From positions 3,313,771 through 3,377,770 of the forward strand of contig LNAC01000137.1 in assembly GCA_002007465.1 (NCBI GenBank): a stretch of DNA of 64,000 nucleotides, given 5' to 3'. The translations under genes and the position numbers were made by a program. Origin of the DNA: Ailurus styani (taxonomy: Eukaryota; Chordata; Mammalia; Carnivora; Ailuridae). Under the pieces are notes generated by a model. It saw only the letters and a program-made list of their open reading frames with translations. It was not told where the DNA came from and ran no database searches. Shown piece after piece: positions 33,725-45,814 of the stretch (its first letter is position 1; each line of letters starts with the position of its first letter).

Positions 33725-34020
33725 TGCCGCCCAGTGCTCTTGCTAAGTACTTCCCATTTGGTATCTCATGTAACCCTCAAAAATAATCCTGGAAGACAGA
33801 CCCTCTTCCTATCCTCATGTTCCAGATTGTTACTGTGAAACTGGGAACAATACTGGTTCTCTTATGAGGCTCCTAGGAGGACGCACGCATAAATGTAAGA
33901 TCATTTATGAAATGCACAGGGCACAGACTCAGTGTTTGGAAGGTGAATACTCAAAGTCCATCCACGGACAGCCGTGAGGTCAAGCAGTAAGTCAGACCAG
34001 AATGGAGCCCGGAGACATCC
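33725..34020. repeat. MIR nested in MIR
   Basis: A reversed MIR starts at 33,725 ('catgtaaccctcaaaaataa', 'tcctcatgttccag'). It is interrupted at about 33,832-33,955 by a plus-strand MIR tail ('tgaaactgggaacaatactg', 'atgaaatgcacagggcacag') and resumes at 33,965-34,020 ('gtgaggtcaagcagtaagtc'). Confidence 0.55.
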
Positions 34021-34835
34021 CCAGCGGGTCGCTCTTCAAGGACACGCCCCCCGCCCCAGGTATCAGCTCAGTGGCTCAGCAGAGGGTTTTCCACTGCCTT
34101 ATAAAAAAATTACCCTGGAAACCCCCTCCTGATCCTTCTGTACCCTAGGACATGAGTGGATGTGTCTGTAGAAAGGAAGGAATTTGAAACATCAGCTCCT
34201 GAGCCTAACAGTGCATGTAATTCTCACACCACCCCTGTTTCTGCACCAGTCCCACACCAGGCCCTGCTCTAGCTCTGGGCCTACAGAGAGAAACGAGGTC
34301 AGCTTCTTTCCTGGCACCAGCTTGGGTGCTGGCAGACCAGGCCTGCCTGGGGAACCGGGATGCTGACCTAAGGAGACGTCACTGCTGACCAAAAGCGGTA
34401 TTGTGCGGCTTCTCTCTCTCTCTCTCTTTCTCTTTAAATCACTTCCAGTTGGTCAAGGAATAAATAACTCTAAAATACTTAGGAGATAAGAGGACAATCT
34501 ATCAGGCCTCCCCTGACCTTTGAAAGCTCAAAGTGAAAAGGGAAGCAGGCCTGGGCGGGCTATGGGAAAAGTAGATAAACAGCAGTTTCACCAGCAACAC
34601 AAAGGGATTGAAAACCCTGCACATTTTTAGCATGTGACTAGAATAATCTATGGCTGGGCCCCCAGCACAAAACACAGGCTAATAAAGCACACAGGAAACA
34701 GGGATACCCAGGGGCCTTCGTTATAACTGAGTGAGCACTTACTCCATGCCTGCTCGAGCCTTCCATGGAGATCACCTCATGTCAGCCGCTCTCCGCACAG
34801 AGGGTGGGAGAGGGGTTGAGAGTCAGTCGGGCCGC
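34021..34835. other. Unassigned sequence
   Basis: Unique apart from the (CT)n at 34.41 kb. Confidence 0.35.
34409..34432. repeat. (CT)n simple repeat
   Basis: CT run 'cttctctctctctctctctt'. Confidence 0.85.
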
Positions 34836-34873
34836 GGGGGTGGGGGGGCGGCCGGGGGCCGGGGGGCGGGGGG
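34836..34873 (+). other. Potential G-quadruplex block
   Basis: At least five runs of three or more G (34,836-40, 34,842-48, 34,854-58, 34,861-66, 34,868-73) separated by one to five bases satisfy the canonical intramolecular quadruplex pattern. CpGs are frequent. Confidence 0.7.
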
Positions 34874-34924
34874 TGTAAAGAGTCACTCCCAGCCCCCTCC
34901 ACACCCACCTCGCCTCGCCAGCTG

Positions 34925-35085
34925 GGCAAACCTGGCACACCGTTTAAATGCTTTAGGCTTCAATGTTCTCATCTGTAAAATGGGGGCACCGGGACCTACC
35001 TGTAAGACTGCTGTCAGTGCTAAATAAAGCAATCCACACAAAGTGCTGGGCAGATCGGGGACACAAGCCTTCAGTGACCATGAGC
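34925..35085 (+). mobile_element. MIR SINE
   Basis: 'gttctcatctgtaaaatggg' and 'ctgctgtcagtgctaaataa' mark the MIR core and tail. Confidence 0.75.
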
Positions 35086-35934
35086 TATTGGTACGATTAC
35101 CGTGACTGTGAATGGCCGTGTAACTGACAAGCGTGTCATCTCGAACACACACACAATTAGGGTGAAACTTCTCAAGGTTGGAAGCTACTCACGCTGGGTC
35201 CAGTTTCCTCTCCAGCAGCGAACTGTTCACCACCCTGCCTCCCAGCAGCCACCTCCCTGGGAAACCATCCCTGTAGGCAGAAGGGGTGCTAAGTCTTTTT
35301 CTCCCCCCATTCGGAATCACTGCCTGAAGCAAACCAGCCCGGAACGGGAATCCGTTTGGGGGTCTGTCCCCGGAAGCAGACGGCAAAGCTGCCATTGGCA
35401 ATGCTCGGCTGGGCAGACCCGAGGCCTGACTCCTTGGGCACCCACGGCTCCGCTGTGGCTTTCCCAAGGTGCCGAGACATGGGAGGCACTAGCTGGGAGT
35501 GGCTGTGCCTGTGACCCCGAGATGTCTGCAGCCACACTGCTTTTTGTTTGTCTGTTCTCCTCCTCTGACCCAAACGGATGAGCAGGAGCTGACCTGGGAG
35601 TCAGGCACGGGAGGGCTGTCCTCAGACCTCAGCCCTGGCTCCTCCCTGGGATGCCTCGTACGCTCCCACACACCCTCGGCTCCTTGACCAAGTGGGGAGC
35701 CTTGGAACGAAGACAAATAGACTCTTTTTGGTGGACGGCTTCTTCTCCCCTGAGCGCTGCACCACATCTGGGCCACCACTGGCAGAACCCAGAGCCAACC
35801 CGCCACCAGCGAGAGAAAGGCTGGTCCCTGAGATGGATCACGGGGTGCTGCCCGCCCCTCCCTGTTACTATCACACCGGCACAAAAGGCCTTCCGGTAGG
35901 TCTTCACTGACAGCAAATGACCGTCCGGCAGCTG
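35086..35934. other. Unassigned GC-rich sequence
   Basis: Frames of 90-174 codons overlap on both strands; none has supporting splice sites or recognised protein. Confidence 0.35.
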
Positions 35935-36039
35935 TGGGAGTTAGAGCAGCAAACGAGGCTACAGGCCTCCCCACATGAGACTTACAGTCTAAGAGGAAAG
36001 AGATAGTGACCAAAAAGTTCTAATGAGGTGAGACTGCTG

Positions 36040-36490
36040 TCCTGACAATGCCTGTAGGGCCGTGTGGGGCTGCCCCAGGGCATCTCAGATCCTACTGCCC
36101 CTCGTCTCACTGGAACTCCTCGGGCCTCTGCGCAGGCTGGCCCTTTTGCCCAGAATATTCTTCTCCCAGATTTCCACACGGCAAGTTCTCTCGCCTCCTT
36201 CCAGCCTGTGTTACAGTCATTAAAATGCACCCCAGCTACCCTATTTCAAACTCCAACTCCACCGCCTGCCCTCCTGCCCCGCCTTCCGTTCTTGCCTGCT
36301 TTCCCCTTCCCCCCAACACATACTATATACGCTTATTGTCTCCACCGCTGGTCGTCTTCCTGTCCCCCTCTCAGCCCCACAGGAACATAAAGGTAGAGAT
36401 GTGTGTTTTATGCTCTGACATACCTCAAACACCTGGCACGTTCCAGGCATTTGGTGAACATTTGTTGAATGAATGAATGAATGAATAAAG
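36040..36490 (+). mobile_element. L2 3' end with a (GAAT)n tail
   Basis: 'ctggcccttttgcccagaat', 'gttctctcgcctccttccag' and 'ggcatttggtgaacatttgt' lead into a (tgaa)n tail at 36,464-36,510. A reversed L2 piece ('acttacagtctaagaggaaa') lies just to the left at 35,935-36,020. Confidence 0.75.
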
Positions 36491-36510
36491 GAACGAATGC
36501 ATGAATACTA

Positions 36511-37786
36511 TGACAGGGTTTTTGAGCACTCAGAGCAGAAGGGCTAATTTGATCTAAGGGTCAGGGGAAGCCCTTCCCACCCCAAAGCCTGAGGGGTACG
36601 GGGGAGAGGGAAGTAAGGGTAGAGAATCGCCTCCTGACAGCCAGTCTCTGCTCTAGGGAGGGTGAAGCTGTTGTCCTTGCCCCCTCCCTGAGAGGGACAA
36701 TTCCACCTGCAGACGGTGACACCCAGGCCTGGTCCTGGCCATCCTAGGTACTTCCGGCTACCTGCACGGCATCTCCACTTCAGAGAATGAAGATTTCATC
36801 AAAGAGAGCTACTTTCTGAAGATCGTTAAGATCTTCTGTCAGCCAAACTCCCCACGAAGTTTCTCAAGTCAGCTACATCCTACATCAACTCCAACCCTGG
36901 CTAATAGGTTGAAGGGCAGAATGGAAGCACCCAATAGAAAGTTAAAAATAAATGAAATTTATTGAAAGCACATTATGACCCAGGCACTGTTATAAATTGT
37001 TAACTGGCTTCATTACCGATGAATCAGGCCCCTCCAGTATGGTGATGGCCAGGTAATAATGGAACCCACCTCACAGTGTGGTTCGGAGGAGCACAGGAAT
37101 TAAAAGTATGAAGTACTTAGAACAGAATCTGTCCCTCCAAGTCTTTGCCACTATGTCGCTGTCTGCAACAGATGAGAAGACTGGACCACAGAAGGGTGAC
37201 ATAGCCAGGCCAAGCTTCCACGGCTCATAGGTGAAGCCAGCATTCACACACAAGCCATCTGGTTTCAAGAGTTGATATTCTCCACCCTATGTTATGTGCT
37301 TCTCAGAAATCAGGCTCCTCATGGAACACGTCTTCCTAAGGGGATAGAGTGGCTCCTCAAAGCAGATTTCTCTCTAAAAATTAAATTGTACTTGGCCTTA
37401 TTTGTAGGACATTGGCTAAAAGATTTGGCAGCCAGCTATGGCTAAAAAGCCCAGGACCTACCCGCTCCCCTCTAAGGCTGCCCGCCCCCTCCAATATCTG
37501 GAGCCACTGTGCTCTTCCAGGCCATACTGTGAACTGGAAAAGAATCCCAGCCTTCAATGCTGCAACTACAGAAACACATGGATCCCAGCAGAGGAGCAAG
37601 GCCTCCCTTCTGTTGGGGCGACAAGTATCTGTCACGTATGTATTGGTCTTTGCCGTTAGATCCTGGCAGTGTGTGACCACCAGCAGCCCTCCCACACAAA
37701 TGGCAGCGGAAGGACAGAAGGACTAGCTGGGGCCCCAGACTTCTTGCTCCCACCTCCCCAACACCCTGACTTAGATCCCCTCCTAT
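36511..37786. other. Unassigned sequence around nested MIRs
   Basis: Other than 36,950-37,275, this is unique DNA up to the CAN-SINE target site. Confidence 0.35.
36950..37275. repeat. MIR nested in MIR
   Basis: A reversed MIR starts with 'atttattgaaagcacattat' and 'gacccaggcactgttataaa'. A plus-strand MIR piece ('aacccacctcacagtgtggt', 'gtacttagaacagaatctgt') interrupts it at about 37,040-37,140. The reversed MIR resumes with 'acagatgagaagactggacc' and 'gtgacatagccaggccaagc'. Confidence 0.6.
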
Positions 37787-37803
37787 AAAGAAAAGAAACT
37801 TCC

Positions 37804-38005
37804 GGGGCACCTGGGTGGCTCAGTGGGTTAAAGCCTCTGCCTTCGGCTCAGGTCATGATCTCAGGGTCCTGGGATTGAGACCCTCATTGGGCTCCCTGCT
37901 CAGCGGGGAGCCTGCTTCCTCCTCTCTCTCTGCCTGCCTCTCTGCCTACTTGTAATCTCTCTCTCTGTCAAATAAATAAATAAAACCTTTAAAAAAAAAA
38001 AAGAA
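37804..38005 (+). mobile_element. CAN-SINE, youngest-looking copy in the window
   Basis: A near-consensus plus-strand head 'ggggcacctgggtggctcag', followed by an intact body, 'tctgtcaaataaataaataaaacc' and a long A tail. A perfect 17-bp target duplication, aaagaaaagaaacttcc, lies at 37787-37803 and 38006-38022. The long intact duplication and low divergence suggest a recent insertion. The 'gcctgcctctctgcctacttg' body variant points to an arctoid rather than canid source (inference). Confidence 0.97.
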
Positions 38006-38022
38006 AAAGAAAAGAAACTTCC

Positions 38023-39294
38023 TCACGTCCTTTAATTATGGCTTCATTTCCATTCCACGTTTCTAGAAGCCAGGTCAGCTGTTACTCAAAGGAGGAATTA
38101 TTACAAAGCCGAGTGAGAAGTGGAGTCACTTCACCAGCCCACCTCAGAGGGGCACCTACCTTCAGAGGGAACCTGAAGGCACACAACACCTCCTCTCAGG
38201 ATGTTCAGAAAGGTTACTGAGGAAAGCAAAACAAGTGACTTAGTTCACGGGGAGACGTCAGCAAAATGCATCGAAGCTGTCATGAGATGATGACTCCTTA
38301 TACTGTAAAAACCATGAGGCATCACAGAAATAGAAGACACGGGCAACACGGACTCAGTGCTGAGGTGGTGGTGACCTGTATGGTGCCAGCGTTGGCCGTG
38401 GACTGGAGCGGGGACCCCCGCAGAGGCTCAGTGACACACCAAGGCCGCTAGGGACAGGCCTCAGTCTGGCCCTGAGGCACAGCCCTGGTCAAGGCGGGCA
38501 TCACACAGGCACCAATGAGCAACTGAAAAAGTTGCACAGAACTGGTGAACTACTAGTTTTACACCCAAACCATCCATGCGTAGGTAAAAATTTAAATCAG
38601 ATGCTACAATAGCCGCCAGCTTACAGTGTCTTTGCCCCCGAATAACCGCCTGCAGCTTCTCAGGGAGTCAGAAGCTCGTTGGGAGTCTCCTCCAAGGCCA
38701 CAGGGCTAAGGCCCAGAACGACGGCAAGACGGCAAGCCACCAGGGTGGGTCACACCACCAGGCCATGCCACCGGGTGGTGGCCTGAGACCATCTGAGCAC
38801 CGAACTTGGAGCTTTGTCCCCCTCGGGGAACTCTTTCATAAGCCCCGTCACTGCACACCAGCAGCAGAGTGGAAGCAGCCCGGGTCCCAGCCCTGCCCTC
38901 ATGGAGCCGGGTTGCTGACACAAGGCCTCGCCAGTGACCAGGGGTATCGGCGGCCGTGGCAGCAGGGCCGCTGCTGGCACCCAGGGGCCAGGACAGCTTC
39001 CCAGGGGACTCGGGGTCAACCCGAGCTGGCCCTGGAAGAAGAGCAGGGAAGCTCAGGCAGAGAGAGGCAGGGATAAGGGTCCAGGGAGGTGCAAAGGCAG
39101 AAGAGAGAGAATGGCCTCAGAACAGAAAGAAGAGGGGGCGAGAGGGGCAGGCGTTCTCGAGGGAGTGTGGCCGGGAATGCCGGCGAGGTCAGTGGGGGCA
39201 GGGAGCCCGAATGTCATCTCCTGGCCATAAGGGGACACAGAAGGCGTCTGCACAAGAGAAGTCTCTCCAGGTCCCCTGAAAGGCCTTGCGAGTG
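38023..39294. other. Unassigned sequence
   Basis: Unique, GC-rich from 38,700 with purine-rich 'ggcagaagagagagaatggc' near 39,095. No gene evidence. Confidence 0.35.
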
Positions 39295-39402
39295 TTTTAG
39301 CGCTCCTGGACCGCCAGTTCCATAGGGGCAGGGGGTTCACTCCCCGCACCCGTGGAAATGCCTGGCACACATCAGTAAATAGTTGCTGAATAAAGTCATG
39401 AC
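39295..39402 (+). mobile_element. L2 3'-end fragment
   Basis: 'aaatgcctggcacacatcag' and 'taaatagttgctgaataaag' match a degraded L2 terminus. Confidence 0.5.
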
Positions 39403-39594
39403 AGATGGGCATCCAGAACCCCTTCTTTCCTGGCCCAAGGAAGCATGGGTTTCCTGCGGTGAAAGGTCGGCGGGGGGCTTCATAGACATCAAATGACAGG
39501 GTTTTAGCCAACTGCAACAAGTCTAAGAGGGACAACAGGAGCCCCGAGCCTCCTTCTGCAGCACACACCTCAGGGGCTCCCTACCGACCCTGCA

Positions 39595-39820
39595 GCGCCC
39601 TTACTGAGATCCTGCCACGCGTCAGGCACCATACAGATTGTCCTCTGCACACTTCATCCTTGAGATCACGTGGAGCAGTGACTACCATCATCCCCATTTT
39701 AGAGATGAGAAAGTTGAGGTCCAGAGAGGCTAAGTCACTTGGAAGGTCACACAGCTTGTCAGAGGCAGAGCTGGATCCACACTGGTCTGACATCCAAGTA
39801 CATGTTCTTAATCTCTCCAC
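39595..39820 (-). mobile_element. MIR SINE, minus strand, well preserved
   Basis: 'ccccattttagagatgagaa', 'gaaggtcacacagcttgtca' and 'ggcagagctggatccacact' follow reversed MIR order to near full length. Confidence 0.85.
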
Positions 39821-42489
39821 TTACCCCTCCATCCAAATCTTGGATGTTACCCCAAAGAGGAAGGGAAGGAGGGCAGGTGCCTGCAGCATGGACAAGTAGA
39901 AACTGCTGGGCGAAGAGGTGAACATTCCACCCTGGCTTAGGAGCAAGGGCTGGCTTGGCTGTGGCAGAGTGAAGTGGGGAGGGGCCTCTTAGACGCAAGG
40001 AGACTGGCTCTTCCCTTCTCCTATGACAACCAAACCAAAATAGAGGGGCCGAGGCTGCCAGTGGGTGTGGGAGCGCCTCACTCCCAAGTGAATCATGCCT
40101 GGGTGAAGGGCGAGGTGCCTGCTCAGACAGCCCGACACTGTTTCTGCTCTGTCTGTGTGAGAGCGGAAGGGCGAGAAACAGAGCTCTCCGTGAAAAGGAG
40201 ATGCACGAAGCACAGCCCGAAACATGCATGGACACCCCACCCCCTCCCCCGAGCACCAGGGGGACACTGGGGGACCAGCTCTGTTGAGGGGACCCTGTCC
40301 GCTGCCTTCTCCTCCGCCACGGTTGACCAGGCTTCCACTCCTGTGTTCAGTAGGGTGTCAGGTGCTCTGGGGCCCAAGAGGGACACAGTCTTACTGAAAG
40401 GGTAAAAGGAGAATTCTTTACTCAGTTTCTCTATGAGATGCATTTTTGAAAGATTCCTTGACATTTCCGCCCCCCCCCCCCGGGACCAAGCACAATGCAA
40501 ATAAGTGACCAAGTTCTTTTGAATGAAGCAGAACACAGACACTCCGAGTCTGCCTCAGAACAGACAGTGGAGTTGAGGACACAGCTGTCCTCATGAAACA
40601 ACGGAAGAACGAAGCAAGGGTCTCTGTAGTAAGGTGAGGGGATCTACGGCGGACTAAAACACCAGTGCTTTGGAAGATAAAGACAGATTGAAATGGCTCC
40701 TGATTATTGCGGTTCCGCCTGTGTTCACCGGAACTCAGGAGGCAGTGGAGGACAAACTTTCCTCACCCCATCCCGTTCTGAGTGCTCACAGGGTGTGGTG
40801 TGCAGGGCACTGGGGGAGCTGAGCCCTGTCTTCCCCCAGCGCCCCCCTCTCTCCCGCCCCGGGCTCACCGTGCATCCAGGGAAGGGGAGCCTCTCGTGAG
40901 AGAAGCAACTCGGACGGTCAGTCGCACATGGTGATCCTGAGTTCAGGCTCCCAGCGGAGTTCAGGCCTGAGTTCAGGCCTAGCAGAGGGAGACGAGCCTG
41001 GCTGCATAGACTCGAGGAGGTGAACTGAAAGGAAGGCCACCTGATACGGCACGGTCCCCATGCCGGAGCCCCACAGTCCACACCTGGGGGAGGGATAACT
41101 GGAGCCAGTCAGGGAGCCAGGGGCCAGGTCCCTTCCTGAATCTTCACATTTCCCACTTCCTTTTGGTCTGTCTGGGCAGGTCACAGTGACCACAGCTTGA
41201 CTGGCCCTCCTTAGTCACAGTGGGAAGGGCCATTTGGATAGCATGACCCCGCCCCCATGGGACTGCTGACCCTTTCCCAGAGAAGTGGAAAGGGAATCTA
41301 GAAAGGTTCCTAAGCTGTGTATTTAGGGCACACACCGCAGGCCCAGGCCCCCACTGTGCCCTTGTTTACAAAGAAGCCCACGGGAGAGAGGAAAGCAGGA
41401 GGGAGAAGAGGGATGGAGAAAAGGAGATGGGGTGCATCCTGCCGGACCGTGGTCCCAGCACAACCCAAGGTTCAGCTCTGCTGCCCTTGGGCTCTGCCTG
41501 CTTCCAATAATCCTTTTCTTTTTGTATTTCCACCTTATACTCAAATATGTTTTAATGATTTATGACCACAAGAGTCCTCTCTAATCTAGTGCTGGGGCCA
41601 ATGAAACTACCAGCTGGGCCCGAAGGGGCGAGGTGGTCTCCAGGGAGCCATCAGGGACCTCTCCTGCCTGGTTCTAGGTGGCCACCGCCTGGCCCATGCA
41701 CAGCTCAGGGCTGACTCCATCCCTCCATCCCTAGGAAAGGGGCTTCCACAGCTGCCCTCAGTGGAAAAGCCCCCTGCTCGCGCTGGCCCTGAGCTCTCTC
41801 CCCCACGTCCCAGCTAATGCCCATCCCCATGCTGGCGGAGACTGGCCCGTTATCTGCTCAGCATTCTTCCTGGATGACAGCAGGCTTGTCTGCTGTGAAA
41901 CCAAAAGCGGTGGCCCCTTCTGGGCCCGGAGCATCCCTCCCGCTCCGTCTCTCATCTCATCCCTGGCACCTGGGCCAGGGGACAGTGGAGGCCTGTGGTT
42001 CATCACTCCCTTCCTTCAGCAGGACTGGGAGCACCACCCCTTTGGCTGCTGCCCCGGCCCAGGCCCTAGTGCACAGATGCAGCCCAGCTCCGAGACGCCA
42101 GCCTGGCTTACCGAAATAGCCACACTTATATTCCAGGGGAGCCACAGAGGAAGCAAAAAGCCCATGGTTATCTCTGCTTCTTCCGGCCTGGGAACAGCAC
42201 CCTCCACTGCCCGCCCCCCCCACCCAGTGCAAGGAGTTCACCGCCTGCTTTTACTCTCCCAAAGAGGGGCTACTTCTTTGGCCTTCAGGGCACTAGGAAC
42301 AAAGCTGCCCTGTCTGGCCATCACCCCCTTGGGCTTAAGACGACCACACTCCCTCCTTCAACAACCCCTTGGTGAAGTTCACCTGCCCTTCCTTACCGTA
42401 GGTCCTGAGTGCATGGACGGTGTAGACGTGTATTTTCTCATATGACCTAGCAATGGAGGGAGAGCACCCACAGCCTAACACATCATGAC
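39821..42489. other. Long unassigned stretch
   Basis: A C-run at 40,471-40,481, the minisatellite at 40.94 kb and otherwise unique GC-rich DNA. No exon recognised on either strand. Confidence 0.35.
40939..40980. repeat. Short minisatellite, 'gagttcaggcct' units
   Basis: gagttcaggcct occurs in perfect tandem at 40,957-40,968 and 40,969-40,980, with a partial unit at 40,939-40,949 and a spacer. Confidence 0.9.
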
Positions 42490-42685
42490 TTCACTAACAA
42501 GACGTCATATGAGCACTTATGAAGCACCAGGCACGGAGCCAACTGCTTGGCCGACACAATTTCATGAAACCCTCACGGCCACCCTGTAGGGAGGGTACTG
42601 CTACGTCTTCCGTGTTACAGATGAGGAAGCAGAGGCTCAGAAGATCCAGGTCACCTCCCAAGTCCTACGGCTGGTGACTGAGAGA
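42490..42685 (-). mobile_element. MIR SINE, minus strand
   Basis: 'gagcacttatgaagcaccag', 'cgtgttacagatgaggaagc' and 'aggtcacctcccaagtccta'. Confidence 0.8.
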
Positions 42686-42824
42686 GCCTGGAGAGACTCC
42701 TCCTTCCCCATGCTAAACTTCCCTCAGGACTGTAAGCGCCAAGCCTGCATTCCTTCTGACCTCAGAAGGACGGGAGGCTTCTGTCAGCACCTACTTGCTC
42801 ATGCTGGTACGCAGTGGCGCTGGT

Positions 42825-42980
42825 GAATATGGTGGCCACCAGCCATGTCTGGCTGCTGGGCACTTAAAGTAAGGCCAGTGGATATCAGGAACTAATTTTT
42901 TACTTTCATTTAGTTTCAATGAATTTAAATTTAAATTGCCACGTGTGGTTAGTGGCTACCATCCCAGACAACGCAGGTAT
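42825..42980. mobile_element. MER-type DNA transposon remnant
   Basis: 'ggccagtggatatcaggaac', 'gaatttaaatttaaattgcc' and 'acgtgtggttagtggctacc' are typical of a short hAT-like MER element with inverted 'agccac…gtggct' ends. A second decayed copy lies at 45.2 kb. The subfamily cannot be fixed by eye. Confidence 0.65.
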
Positions 42981-42989
42981 AAAATCATA

Positions 42990-43130
42990 TCTTGTGCAAA
43001 GTACTTCCAAAGGTACAGTACCATCCTATTTTCAGGCAAACAGGGCAAGTAAAATTAACCCCTTTTACAGATGAGAGCGGGGGATTCGTGCACGTTGAAT
43101 TCAACACTTCACTCTAAGCTCTCAAACTAT
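42990..43130 (-). mobile_element. MIR fragment, minus strand
   Basis: 'gtacagtaccatcctatttt' and 'aaccccttttacagatgaga' match the reversed MIR middle. Confidence 0.5.
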
Positions 43131-44389
43131 TTCCATCACGTGTCCTTTACTCAAACTTGACCTCGGACCTGAGGGCTAGGAGAGATGGTCTTGATTGGGC
43201 CCCGCTCTGGCTCCACTATTAAACGGACACGTCATTTTCTCACTTTCCTCTCCTCCATGCTGAGAAATAAGAGGGGCAGATGCACATGGCAGAACCTTCC
43301 AGAAAGCCTGGGGTGTGGTCTCCTCAGACCAAAGGGACAGGTAGTCAGGATTCAAGATCTTTCTAAGCTCCTGTGTGGTTGCAAGTCCCCTTTCTAAAGG
43401 TAGGGAAAATGAGGCAGAAAGTAGATAAATTCTTTCCCTTGTCCCCAGTCTTGTCTCAGAAAGCCTAAATCAGGGGGAAAAAATACTGTGGTCCCACATT
43501 CTGGCCTCAAGGACAATCCAATGCCTCGGTAAATGAAACCCAACTCCTGATCATTTCCTTTAGGATCAATCTAATCCTCAGGACATCGCCATTCAGCCAA
43601 AAATGGTATAATCCACGGGGTGGGCATTAAGTCCTTGCCAAACACCCTGGCTCCCACCCAACACTCATTCCCACTCCTGGTCCTTTGTGAAATCCAGCCA
43701 CGAGTCTCAGCTTTGATGCCCATGCTATTGTCAGTTTATAATCATACACCCCCCCCCCATGCTAGAACCCGGTTACAATCTCCTGGGGGGCAGGGGGATA
43801 TTGAGAGGTGGAAATAAATCACATGAGAAACAAACAGAACACAGGAGTTTCACAAAATACAGACAGAAAATAAACTACTAGCCCAGCCACTAGTGACCAG
43901 CGCAATGTTCTGTTTTTCCTTCCAGTCCCTGGTGAATGCCCCCTAATTCTGGGAAAGGCTCCCTTTCGTCTTCTGAGTCAGGCTTGAAGGAAGACTGCAG
44001 TATTTCAGCCTTGGGTTTTTAGCAGGGAAACAAACCCGGTTTTGTCATATAATTTTCTGCACCTCCGCTATAATAACACATCATTTGTGGATCTACGCTA
44101 AAGCAAACACCATATGGTGGCTGTGTAAAAAGCGGTCCGGGGTTCTGACCTTCGAGATGTAAGGGGTTTGTTTGGGAAAAGGAGGCTGAGTGGGGGGAGA
44201 ATCAAGACGGTAATGAGACACGGTGTCGGCAACCTGTACCGGGTGACATTTCGAGGCTCAATGTTGGAAAACGAGGCTGGTGTCAGGTTCCACACACTCG
44301 GGGCAAAATCGCCAATAATTCTTTTTTTTCTTTCCCAAGTGAAAAATGTTTCACGAAGTCTATTTTCTCAGTGTCCTACCGCAACTCAC

Positions 44390-44429
<40 letters not shown>

Positions 44430-45211
44430 CGGGGGAGGAGCGTAGGGGAGCACGGACTATCCAAAAGGAAAATGACATCCTGAAGCCTCTGGCTGGCGAG
44501 CTCGCTGTTTCGGGGACCGCAGGAGCTGTGCAGCTGCAAGAATGAGCCCGCATGTGCCCTGTCTGCAGCTCAAGGTTTCTGGGCAGCTCTGAACGCCTAC
44601 CACAGCCCAGCTCACACAGACACAAGACCACTCGCAGGAGTCTACTGCCTTCTCAGTAGCCGAGTGCCTTAGACACAAACCCACTGAAGACATTTAAAAA
44701 TTCTAAATACACAAGATAGTTCTGTTATCCCTCACGCTTGAAAGAAGCCTCCATGGTTAGCATGAAGAGCAGCTGGTCTTGTAAGATGGTTTTCTAGGAA
44801 GGCAGGTCTTAGGACTGAGCTCTGAATCCTGACTGAATCAGCTGAGGTTGTTGTGAACACACAGGGAGGGCAACTGTTCCAGAGTGAATGGACACCCCTG
44901 GGCCCGCCCACTGAAGGGAGAAATGAAAAGAAAAATGAACCCTAGAGCTGCATGTGTCTTTGGAAGACCTGGTTCTATGGCATGAGAAGCAAAAGCATGA
45001 ACGAGGCATTGAGAATTGGTCTTTACCAAAAAGCAACTCAGAGCAGCTAAGTCTCCAGGAGCCCCTCTGGGCCTCCAAGAGATGAAGACAAGTTTTGGGA
45101 CTAAAAGGGAACACAGAAGCCAGCCTCGGAAGGAGCCGGTTTGCCCTCAGATACCCAGAAGGATCAGCTAACGGCAAGAATTTTCTGTCAAAGATGAAGA
45201 TGTTTCAGGTC
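43131..45211. other. Unassigned sequence around an (AC)18
   Basis: Unique; C-run at 43,749-43,759. Nothing recognised except the microsatellite. Confidence 0.35.
44392..44427. repeat. (AC)18 microsatellite
   Basis: Uninterrupted AC dinucleotide repeat. Confidence 0.98.
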
Positions 45212-45345
45212 TATGCAGTCCAACGGAATGGTCACCAGTCCCATTCTGCTATGTGGCTCAGGTGCCTGACTTAATTCAACATTAACTGAAATGTAAACTT
45301 AGTCACATGAGGCGAGTGGCTAAAATATTGGACACCACCGTAAAA
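45212..45345. mobile_element. Second copy of the MER-type DNA element, decayed
   Basis: 'tgctatgtggctcaggtgcc', 'ttaactgaaatgtaaactta', 'gtcacatgaggcgagtggct' and 'aaaatattggacacc' follow the order of the 42.8-kb element. Confidence 0.6.
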
Positions 45346-45814
45346 TCAAACCTCCGATCACTGTTTATGAAAATGCCCCCAACATGCCTTCGGCAAAGCA
45401 CTCTGACAGTTAAACTTTTTTCCTTTCTTTTCAAAAACGGGAAACGCTCAGCCAAGCTCACACCTTCTACCACCAGGACACCCGGCCACGAAACCCAGGA
45501 GGCCGGCTCGGGGGCGGCCGTCTTCTAGCCGAGACAGGCCCTGATGCGTTGCCCCCAGAGGATACGTTCTCTTCCTGACGGTTACCAACCCTGTGAAGCT
45601 ACCAAATCCCTCCAGAGCCTATCCCACCAATCGTGGGCCACGCTGCCTCACCTTCCCTGGCCAGCCCAGACTCCCTCGCGGGGCAAGACCCGCACAGAGG
45701 CAGCGCCCCGGCACCCTTCACGGCCTACAGGCAGACTGCTCGAATGACCCCAAAACTCCACTGTCCCAGGGCTCCCCTCAAAAGCCCCAACCCATTTTGT
45801 CCAATAGAAATCTC

